Part shown: one piece after another, positions 55,334-64,000 of the stretch
Layout of the letters: every line of letters starts with the position of its first letter
Numbering within the stretch: position 1 is the first letter of the stretch
Source: Tricholoma matsutake
Taxonomy: Eukaryota > Basidiomycota > Agaricomycetes > Agaricales > Tricholomataceae
Reading direction: 5' to 3'
Length of the DNA: 64,000 nt
NCBI GenBank assembly: GCA_026075535.2
Contig: AP026542.1
Coordinates: forward strand, 8,556,001-8,620,000
Made by a program: the position numbers and the translations under genes
Notes under the pieces: model-generated
What the model was told of the DNA's origin: nothing
The model's database searches: none
The model's input: only the letters and a program-made list of their open reading frames with translations

Positions 55334-56208
55334 ATGCGCAAAACATTTTATGTACTAACCTTTCTGGCTGTTGCCTGTTCTCTCATTCTGGTGCGTTGTA
55401 TCATCTTTCTTCTTACAACCCCTTTGCTTATTTCCCATAAATAGAACATTCTGTCCAATACGCGTTCTGATTGGTTCGTTGCTAGAGATATCCATACATG
55501 TAATGCTCACCACTTTCCACCAGGCTCATTGTTTACACTCCAGAGGTCTTCAACACAAAAATAATTATCACATATGGACTTTCCCAACGCTGCGAACAGC
55601 ATATAACCAGATTCCCCGGGCCCAATGGCAGGGGCAAGCTTGAGTATACTGACTTTGAGTGCCACAACTTTCCTGCCAAAACAGCAGACCACTGTGACAA
55701 GGAGAACGCCGCCTTCTGCGCCGCGTGGACTAGCGCACGCTATGTCGTGGAGCTTGCCATCTGGTGCTCTGCAGTTTCCCTCTGCGCAATCGTGTTTGGG
55801 GTCAGTACGCACTCGCGGAGAAGGAGGATATGGAGAGCTGTTGCTGGTCTTGTGCTCCTTCATGGTGTGTGCAATCCGGATGTGAGCTCGAGCAGAGATA
55901 TTAATGTTGTGTATATCCAGCTATATTCCAGATCGTCGCATTCAGCATCGTGACAGAAATGTATCGCACTTCTCGCTTCCCCACCTTTGAGCAAGCACGC
56001 CCAGGTGCGTTCCGCTCTCCCCTCGTTTTTTACATGCGGTTTACTGCGCTTACTGCGGTTCTATACAGGCTTCGGCTACATCTGCAACACTCTGTCTTGG
56101 GTATTAAGTATCCTCATTGCCTTTGGGGTGATTACCACCGGCATATCTGCCGATGAAGGTCACAGATGGGCTGCCGGAAACAGGGCTTATCGACGAATTG
56201 GAGCTTAA
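55334..56208 (+). CDS. Four-TM membrane protein of unknown function (claudin/Sur7-like shape)
   Basis: Start MRKTFYVLTFLAVACSLIL (TM1, uncleaved or signal), then introns joining NILSNTRSDWLIVYTPEVFN, an outer loop with Cys (QRCEQHITRFPGPNGRGKLE, DFECHNFPAKTADHCDKE, FCAAW), TM2 ARYVVELAIWCSAVSLCAIV, TM3 IWRAVAGLVLLHG-IVAFSIV, and TM4 GYICNTLSWVLSILIAFGVI, ending AYRRIGA. Five or so exons, all GT-AG. The large Cys-bearing first loop and four TMs resemble Sur7/PalI and claudin-like proteins, but I cannot assign the family. Same strand as PNS1, 142 bp after its stop. Confidence 0.75.
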
Positions 56209-56484
56209 GTATATTTATGTGTTACCTTTCCAGCTTCTTGTCCTCCTACTCTCTTGATTTCTCGTTGCCTACACATACCACATTACCAAGTTTTCCACGT
56301 ATCAAATATACTGCTAGGATACACATTTCATTCTTCTTTTACGACTCATACTTATCTCTCTTGTTCTGCCTGTTCACAAACTCTGAATGTCATATCCCCA
56401 GATCCACGATGCTTCTTGTCTTCGCATTGCGACTACTTTCGCCCAGTATTTTCGCATAATAAAAATATAGTTTACAGCGCACTC

Positions 56485-58196
56485 TCACGTCATTCCCTTC
56501 CTCATATTATCAAACTGACTTTGCTCATAGTCCAGCCAATTTTTCTCGTGCTTCAATCCACCCATCGCCTCTTTGACAAGTTTCACTAAACTCTGTCCAG
56601 GCTGGGGATCCTTCCCAACGCCTCCCTCCATCCCCTCCCTGGTCGAACCCTTGTCTCCGCTGAGCTCCCAAAACATACTGCCCCCAAGCCCCTCCTTCTT
56701 AATCCACTGTCCCTTCCACTTTGCAACCTCTTCGCTGTCAAAACTCACCATCTCTTTTGTTTCATAGTTGTACGTCCAGCTTGCTAGCGCTTTCTCGTCG
56801 CGGAATAGACGAGAACCTGGCAGCGGGAGAGCACGGTAGTCGTAGACACCTTGCTCCCAGCTCCCCCCGCCTACACCGTTGGAAGGTGTGCCAGGGCCTC
56901 GCGTGTTTGCGAAGGAGCGGCCATATAGGGGCATCCCTACGACAATCTTGGAGCGTGCTACCCCTTGGTTAATGTACCAATGGATGGATTCAGCAGCGCT
57001 GATGGGACCACCAAAGACGTTCGCTTGATGGTTGGCAATCTGATCCCAAGAGCCAGCTGCAAGGACGTAAGCTGGACTGAAATAAAGAGAAGACGTGAGA
57101 TTACAACATACAGAAATCGTAGGCCATCATGTTCCAGAAGTCGAGATGTTTATCCATCTCCTTGACGTGAAGCTTCTTATAGTGGTCAGGTCCACACGGC
57201 GCTGCGATCTATTACCACATCATCAGTGAAAGGCTAAACGGAAACGATGAGGTGCGCATACAGTCAGGAGGAACCTATAATTCGTGCCCTTGCTGTGGGC
57301 ATGGCGGTCCAACCCCACCCTCAGTTCTCTCAAAAGTTCGACATAACCCCTGGCCTGCTCGTCATTAGACGGATACTCATAATCGACATCCAAGCCATCC
57401 AAGCCATAGTCTTCCAGCAGTTTGATGGACGATTCCACAAACCTGGCTCTAAGCAAAGGCGACACAACGATGGGGTGGAACGTAGGGGAGTATGTCCAAC
57501 CTCCGATGCTGAGCAACACCTTCAGGTTTCGGTTCGTCTTTTTGAGATTGTAAATGGCTTTGAAGTTTCCATACAAGTTGTTGCCGCTGTCGTTCCACGA
57601 GTCACCCGGGTAATGTATGTCCTTGTCAGCCCATACGTCGGACAAGAACACCTCGCCAGTGTCAGATTTAAGGTTTGCAAATGCATAAAGGATATGACTG
57701 CACCGAAACGCGTCAGTGTAGTGCAACTCGAAGCAAGCGTTGGTAGACATACGTGAGATCTTGGGTTGGGATTAACGAGGGGGGGAATTTTCGTCCATAA
57801 ATGCCCCTACAGCGAATGGTTAGCACAAAAATGCGATGAACATTACTTAACTCCTCTACCAGTTGACAAAGCTAGCGTTGAATTAGTATGAGCGATGGAG
57901 GTGGGAGGAAACTGGACGAACTATCCGACGCTGTACTTTCCTTCGGTGGCCATTCCAGTAGAAATGGTTTTAGGGGTATCAGGGGTGGTTGCAGGAGGTG
58001 TGTCTAAATCCGGAACAGGCGCTGGCTGGTGTCGGATAGAGGACCACTGACCGGCTTTATATGATGCAAAGCCAACGATGAACAACGCGACGGCAGCGAG
58101 AACCGCGCGGCGGTATGAGATCCTTTTCTCGGGCGGATGCAACTGCTCAGAAGAATTTACGTCGTCAGAAGGAAGAGGTTCGTATGTCGACGCCAT
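56485..58196 (-). CDS. GH18 chitinase, chit42-type, with N-terminal membrane anchor
   Basis: Start [20 protein letters not shown] at 58196 (an in-frame Met at 58253 is also open). A cytosolic acidic tail is followed by [20 protein letters not shown], a single TM with basic residues before it and no cleavage site, so type II. A Pro/Thr linker leads to [20 protein letters not shown] joined across introns, [36 protein letters not shown], and the catalytic [10 protein letters not shown] (57371-57399; DxxDxDxE complete). Then [12 protein letters not shown] strand, [14 protein letters not shown] (56935) and [13 protein letters not shown]. It hydrolyses chitin at the wall face of the plasma membrane. 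Closest in order to Trichoderma chit42/ech42. KRE6-like gene lies 551 bp upstream on the same strand. Confidence 0.93.
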
Positions 58197-58746
58197 TCCA
58201 TCGATGACGGCGTTCAAAAAGGGTACACTGCCATCATTATGGAACAGCCACATTCGCAGCCAGGTTCCACTTGCGGAGAGCCGTGTCTTGGGCAGGTATA
58301 AAGCCTACACTTGTCTTCCCATCTCAGCCGTTCTTACGACGAAACTTTCGATCCTCTTGAGCGGGTGTAATCCTATATGGTTTTAGTGCACTCTTCTGTT
58401 GGCATTTCACTTTCGGGAAACTGAATGTACCAAACCCTTACATAGATAGATCCGAACATTCACGAAACAAGATCCTGCTCTCGGAAAGAACAGTTCTGCT
58501 TGTGAACTATGCCATATATTCGCAACAGCACTGACACGCCTGCCACTTCGATGTAGGCCTCCAAAATCCAAATACATATACTAGGTTACTCTGGATCTCG
58601 GTCTCGTCGGCGGGTATAATACAAGCAGTACAAGGTTAAGATAACGAATAGATAATTGCGCAAACGAATCGAATGCAAGGCATCAGGCCACAAACCAAGC
58701 TCCAGGCTTCTATGGTTTCCACAGCAAATACCCAAAAATTGGGATA
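58197..58746. other. Intergenic between chitinase and KRE6-type genes
   Basis: Promoter region of the minus-strand chitinase and 3' UTR of the KRE6-type gene. No other feature recognised. Confidence 0.4.
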
Positions 58747-61212
58747 TCAATTGCATGTCTGAACCAACCTGTTCTTGGGCATTGGTTGTTTGAAGTCACT
58801 GGTCCATGTCGTGAGGTTTGGATTGCTGTACGCTTCCAGATATCTAAAAACACGAGTCAAAAGCGCCTTGGCAAACAAAAAGCCCAATATGCGCACGCGT
58901 TAATATAATTCTCCGTTGGAAAGTCCTTGGGATCGCAGCCAATGTTTATGGCGTTCTGATCTTGATAAACGCGGATGTAGTCGATGGTCAAGGTTGTGGG
59001 GAATGTGAGGTGCTCAAAATCGATTTTACCAAAGTTTTGCGACATTCCGAGATTGACGATGATATACTATTTCCAAATGTAAGTGCGATGAACCGGATAT
59101 AGCAACAGAAAAATACCATGGGCTCTTGTGGTACAGGTCTTGCAGAGATTTGTACAGCGTTATCTGGACCCACGCCCGCCGCCATGAGGGTCCATGAAAC
59201 TTTGTTGTCCGAAATCCACGTAATATACTGCGGCAAATTGTCAACATGATATTGTAAATTGGCAGACATGGCAAATACACACTGCATTGTCAAATCCTTA
59301 ATAACAGAACAAATGTGAGGTATGCTTTCCCAAAGTGTGGCAAATACATACCAGGTTTATACTGTACAATTTGCCCCGAAATCAGACATGCATAGTCCGG
59401 AAAAGCTGATATAAACTCACCTCGAATCCGTACACTGAGAAACATGCACCGTCCAGCTGATAGCATTGTTGGTTGGTGGCTGTGACGACAGAAGTTGCCT
59501 GCTGGGTAATACCACCTTGGTAGGTATTGAGAGTAGATATTGAGGTATCAGGGATGATCATATTTTGAGAAGTGTTTTGCCAATTGTATCCTTGATTGAA
59601 CGGCTGAAGAGGACATAAATTACGAATCATAGAGGCAGTAACCTTGGCTTCATTGACTCACTGCCCACTGTGCGGACTGGGATACTTTCCCGATTAGTGT
59701 ATTTGGATCAACCTTGCACTTTCATGAGAATCGTGGACCACGAAGACGAGTGATCACTGGCTAACCTGTGCCTCAAATACATCGATCTCGGGCCCCGATC
59801 TCCCCACATATGATCCATCTTGATGGGCCGGTCCCGGATGGGGCTCTCCAGGACAGGTGCACCGTGACAAACGTTGGCCAGGAAGGTATGATAAAGCTCC
59901 CCCATTAGCTTTGTCGCCGCTAACCGTTGCTGCGTACGGTTGCCCATTAATGGTCTGGTTGGCCACGGTTCCAACATCACAAGCGTCATAACTATATGGC
60001 CACTATTGAAAAAAGCGTTAGCATCGAAGATCGAAGGCACTCGAGTCAATAGTGGCTCCATACCATTCCATCTAGCGACGCACCATATCCGGCGCGTCCC
60101 AAGTTGCCCATCGTCCAAACCGCAGGCCAAAGTCCCAAAACATTGCTCGCACCTGGAAGCGTCGCCGACGTTTCAATGTATCCTCCGGTAAAGCAAAACT
60201 TATTCCTAATGATGGAATATCAGTCACAAATTGAAAAAGTCTCATAAGAAGAGCCGAACCAAGTGGCTACCATTCCTAACCAAGCAATCATCACATAAGT
60301 ATAGTTTCTTCCAACGTTACGATATATGACATACCTCCTTGGTAATTCAAGTTGTGGGTTTGCTGTTTGGAGAGGGTGATAACAAGCGACCCATTCGTTG
60401 TAGTCACTGCTGCTGGATCATACCATTCGAGATTATTCGTTTGCTGTTGAAGTTTACGAGATGAGATTCCACAGCTGCAACGATCAGGCGTCAGGTCATA
60501 CCCAATAATGCAAGTCAACTGCTTCCCAATACGGATCATCACCAGGATAGAACGATCTTCCAGGCACGTTGAATTCATCAGAGAAGACCAGTCGCATCAT
60601 AGAACCATCCTTCCAAGAAGGACGTGTATATGCATCCTTGGGTGTCTCAATGTCTATGAGACCCCGACCGCCGGGCAGTGCTGGTATCTAAGGCCTATAA
60701 GTAATCATGATATTACTGCATCGAGATTCAAATGAACTAACCTGACCCGTACCGTTGATTCCCCCTAAGTTGAAACCTCCTTGTGTTGACATTACCTTCG
60801 TCGTAAAATGACTGATGAGTGGGTAGCCGGCACTGCAGACATTATCTATAATGTTAGTTTAATCCAGTGCACAACAGTAGGATTACCGACAATAACGTCA
60901 CCAGGCCAACACATAGAACGACAAGACAACCAAAGTTGGTCAAACCCCTTGCCGTCAGAGGATGACCATCTCGTTCAACCGCATTCATACGACCTCTCGG
61001 ATTGTGAAGTTCGTCATCGGGTTCGACAAGGTTTAGTGAAAGGTCTGAACCCCATTGTCGAGGATCAGGCGGTAGTGAATACTATCTGACTGTCAGACAC
61101 TGTACGCAGGGCGTCTCAATTTTGCACCGACCTTCGATGAGATGCTGACTATGTTTGCGTTTGCTCTGGAACTTGTCGGATAAGGTGTCTCCGAGTTTCC
61201 GTCCTGTGTTCG
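58747..61212 (-). CDS. KRE6: KRE6/SKN1-type beta-glucan synthesis protein, GH16 fold
   Basis: Exons spliced on the minus strand. N-terminal tail YSLPPDPRQWGSDLSLNLVE (61030) and HNPRGRMNAVERDGHPLTAR, then GCLVVLCVGLVTLF (60900), a single TM of a type II protein. Lumenal GH16/SKN1 domain: IPALPGGRGLIDIETPKDAY, DEFNVPGRSFYPGDDPYWEA (60530), NLEWYDPAAVTTTNGSLVIT (60410), catalytic-type GPEIDVFEAQV (59767-59790, ExDxxE pattern EIDVFE), YITWISDNKVSWTLMAAGVG (59190), GMSQNFGKIDFEHLTFPTTL (59020), ending MPKNRLVQTCN. Needed for beta-1,6-glucan in yeast, acting in the secretory pathway or at the surface. The first exon(s) are uncertain: I trace coding back only to about 61212. Confidence 0.9.
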
Positions 61213-61634
61213 AATTAGCTACTCCGTATGCTACGAGAATGAGGGTATACCAATTGTGTATTCCGCCATATACCAGACATGGCACAAGTAGTAGTACGCA
61301 AAACGATCGTGGCACAGTGCGCAGTGCAAGAGCAGGCTGGCGTCGAGTAAAAGACAGTGATACACGAAGAGAGAAACAAATGGCAGTAACGCTTACATCA
61401 CTGATGAGAATTTTGTTACCATGCTGATGCAAGGGTGCAGTCTAGTAGATCAATGTGACATAATTATAACCATTCGCCATCGGCTAACAAAGATATATCC
61501 ATGTCTACATGTCTAGTTAGCAAGCTGTTTGTACGTTATGACTCAATCATGACTAGAAGACAGTGAGCGGAAGTAGTACATCGAACTCATACAGCATCCC
61601 GTCATAATAAACGGGTTATCACTCCAAGGCCCTG
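61213..61634. other. KRE6-type 5' region and GTPBP1-type 3' region
   Basis: Probably carries the unplaced first exon and promoter of the minus-strand KRE6-type gene (candidate ATG at 61432, MHQHGNKILISD) and the 3' UTR of the upstream gene. Nothing else seen. Confidence 0.35.
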
Positions 61635-64000
61635 TTAACATGTCAGATGGCCTGTGTTGCGCGATGATGAAAAGGAGCAGGCCTTGGTCTTTCCCTCACG
61701 GAACAGGAGTTTCATCCCTTCTTTTACAAATTCTGGATGGGACATGAACTCGAATTGCACTGTAGCACGGTCACCGGTACGAAGGACACCTTGAGGGTGA
61801 TCCATGCCAATAATTCTTACCGTTTGACGGACCGCCTGTAAGAGACAACTCAGACTTTTAGATGACACTGGCAGATCAGACCTTACTCCACAATGCAACA
61901 TAGCCTACAATGGAGATCAATATCATTGAACGGCATTTGTTCGAAACTAACGAACCTGATAATTCTTTTGCAGTGTCGTGTTATGGCTTTAGTGGACATT
62001 AAAGGTTGTCTGCACGTAAAATAAGGATGAACTTACTATAGAATGAGCACTTGTCCTTCAAACTGGCGAACAACTATTGTTCCTAATAAGCGCTGCTAAC
62101 AAGCTTGCTATATGTAGCGGGAGATTACCGCGTGGTGGAGCTTCCATCTTATGAACAAGCACCATTCCTTTGCGAACAAGAGCTCGGCGTACACGTTTCA
62201 AACCCAGGGACACACATTGACCTGCTTCAGCCGATGTAACATCCGCCCTGAATAACACAATTAGTTGGCATCGTGCGAGCAGTAAACCATTGACTACGAA
62301 CCTTTTCCTTTGCATGCTCTTTACGACAGTTGTCTGGTAGTTTCCATTGGAATCAGGTCCAAATAAAACGGGGTCTCCCGTCTTGACCCTTCCAGAATTG
62401 ACAATCCCATTCACAACCGTTCCGACGTATGGCACAGACCATACTTCCGTGATGGAGAACTGTTACAATGTCATCTGATCAGTTGAACACAAAAGAAAAG
62501 GAAACAAGTCACCTCTAACGGTTGGTTGACTGCAAACTTCTCATCGTCGGCTTCACTCGACGGGAGGAGGTTTAGAAATGTGCGAACCTACAGCAATAAA
62601 ACGGACAGTGGGCGGAATATTGGGGTTATAGATAAGACTCACATAATCTAGACCTTCCCCCGTCACATTGGATATTTGGAATATAGGGCACAACCTGAAG
62701 GGTCACTTCGTCATCAGTGAATAAGGAAAAAAAGACATCGCAGCAGACCGTTCGGCACCAAAAGAAGTAGCGAGCTCCACTGCCGTCTCAAAGGAGTTGA
62801 CAAGCACCGGATTTTTGCTGTAGAAAAGGTGAAAAAGGAAATTAGACATTGCCACATTACTCTACAGTCACTCAACAAACCGGCATCCTGGACTCGTTAA
62901 TATCTTGACAACTTGTTTCATGGTATCGGCCATCTTGTTCGGGGGGGTCATGTCAATCTAAATTGGACTAAACCATGTTCACGCAAAAGTGGCCACTACA
63001 CGCTTACTTTTGTAATACACACGACCACTGGGACGCTTAACGCGAGAGCAATGGCAAGATGCTCTTTTGACATTCCAATTAGACCTGCATTGGCGCCCAC
63101 TATCAGAATAACACAAGATGCCGCTCCTGACGTTAACCCGTATAGCGTCGTTTTCAAATAGCGCTCGTGACCAGCAAGATCTAACACCAGGTGAGTGTTA
63201 TAGTTATATAGTTATAACCGGAATTTACCAATGAAAGAGACGATCTTGGCGGCCTGCACAGATATTTCTTCCCAGCCTAGTTTCTCTTGTCGAATGACAT
63301 CTGGATCGGATGAATTCATCGTGTGTGGTAATATTGGAGCGCCTGACGGGCCAAAACCCAAGATCTAACGAGAAAATAGTAAAAGTAAAAGGAGAATATC
63401 AAAACACTCAAACAATGAAAATTCCATACTTCCATCCCAACGCTAGATGTACGCCCTGTCTCCATCTCGTGTTTATGGCGGAACAGCCCAACACGAGCAC
63501 GCCCTCTTCCGTCGTCCAAAGCACCTGCCAAAATGTCTGGAATGAAGCAAAGGAGATTCATTAACATGCGTACCGCGAGTAAGAACTCCTAAGGTTGTCG
63601 ATTTTCCGCTGTCAACATTTCCAACGACGGCACATCTGACCTCAGGGGTAAGGGAGACACTTGGTGGAGGTAACCTCAGAAGTAAAGATATCCGCGGACG
63701 CCCCGTTCTCGTTTCGAAGAGAACAGAAGTCTGAGGGGCACATCAGCGATTTGTTTTGTGTAGATGTGGATGATTCACCGACCTTTCCACCGACCTCCTC
63801 TACCGCTCGGGTAATTCCATCCCTAAGTAAATCTAACTCCTGCACGGTGCGGGGAACACCAGACCAGCCTTCAGAATCGCCAGATACTTCACCTGCGAAT
63901 AACTGGGCGCGTGGAGGCTGCTCTCCTATTCGGAAGACGTACTCTCCCCGGTGTTGTGTGATCAGTTCAGCAATCATGTCGTGGGCGGCAACAGGGGTAT
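61635..64000 (-). CDS. GTPBP1-type translational GTPase, partial at N-terminus
   Basis: Runs off the right edge, so the start is missing. Exons on the minus strand give [20 protein letters not shown] (G1, 63640-63600), a loop with [40 protein letters not shown] (G3, 63180-63130), [16 protein letters not shown] (G4 split by an intron at 63000-62960), [20 protein letters not shown], then beta-barrel domains [20 protein letters not shown] (62430), [37 protein letters not shown] and [20 protein letters not shown], ending GHLTC-stop. All visible G motifs are intact. Relatives GTPBP1/2 are eEF1A-like GTPases linked to mRNA turnover and ribosome rescue in animals; the fungal role is little known. 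Confidence 0.92.

Noticed and set aside
1..64000. CRISPR array, bacterial operon or riboswitch signals
   Set aside because: Genome is clearly eukaryotic with spliceosomal introns; no regular spacer-repeat array was seen.

Overview
The window is genomic DNA of a filamentous fungus, most likely a mushroom-forming basidiomycete (Agaricomycetes). Host genes are broken by many 45-70 bp GT-AG introns. The host families (PrtT/PriB-like Zn2Cys6 regulator, eIF5-mimic protein, PP2C, PNS1, chit42-type chitinase, KRE6/SKN1, GTPBP1) and the repeat types (copia, chromodomain gypsy, DIRS, Helitron, LINE, hAT-like MITEs) fit that group. All assignments come from reading translations by eye; no database search was run.

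Layout. 1-5035 (-): 5' part of a copia element with one uninterrupted Gag-Pol frame that leaves the window. 5036-16999 (-): decayed chromodomain gypsy element (gypsy-1) with two nested hAT-like insertions, one of which carries a third, inserted into a Helitron relic (17000-18240). 18934-21237 (+): spliced or partial hypothetical genes next to the Helitron. 22195-22450 (-): tRNA-related SINE. 22712-28590 (-): DIRS-order tyrosine-recombinase retrotransposon with split direct repeats, holding a short hAT-like element. 29363-34222: gene island with a Zn2Cys6 regulator (+) and an eIF5-mimic/BZW gene (-), convergent. 34935-35309: foldback MITE. 35558-49130: a second nest in which a LINE is split by gypsy-2 (35728-41757, complete with TSD), a family A hAT-like element followed by a 2.2 kb inversion, and a 1.36 kb TIR element with internal tandem repeats. 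49147-49518: another MITE. 51050-64000: gene-dense host DNA: PP2C, PNS1 choline-transporter-like, a four-TM protein, membrane-anchored GH18 chitinase, KRE6-type GH16 and a partial GTPBP1-type GTPase.

The two compartments differ sharply. Host genes splice to open frames with catalytic motifs kept. The repeats, except copia, carry many stops. In gypsy-2 every pol stop I checked is TGA where the family has Arg, and the 14 LTR differences are all transitions, half of them at CpG. This is the signature of cytosine-methylation decay, so copia is the recent arrival. Several surface genes (chitinase, KRE6-type protein, PNS1, four-TM protein) sit within 8.5 kb.

The most unusual structures are the DIRS split repeats whose internal junction equals the joined termini, the LINE with RNase H between endonuclease and RT, the reconstructable inversion breaking a hAT-like element and the LINE, and at least four TIR families that share TAG-type termini without any transposase in the window.
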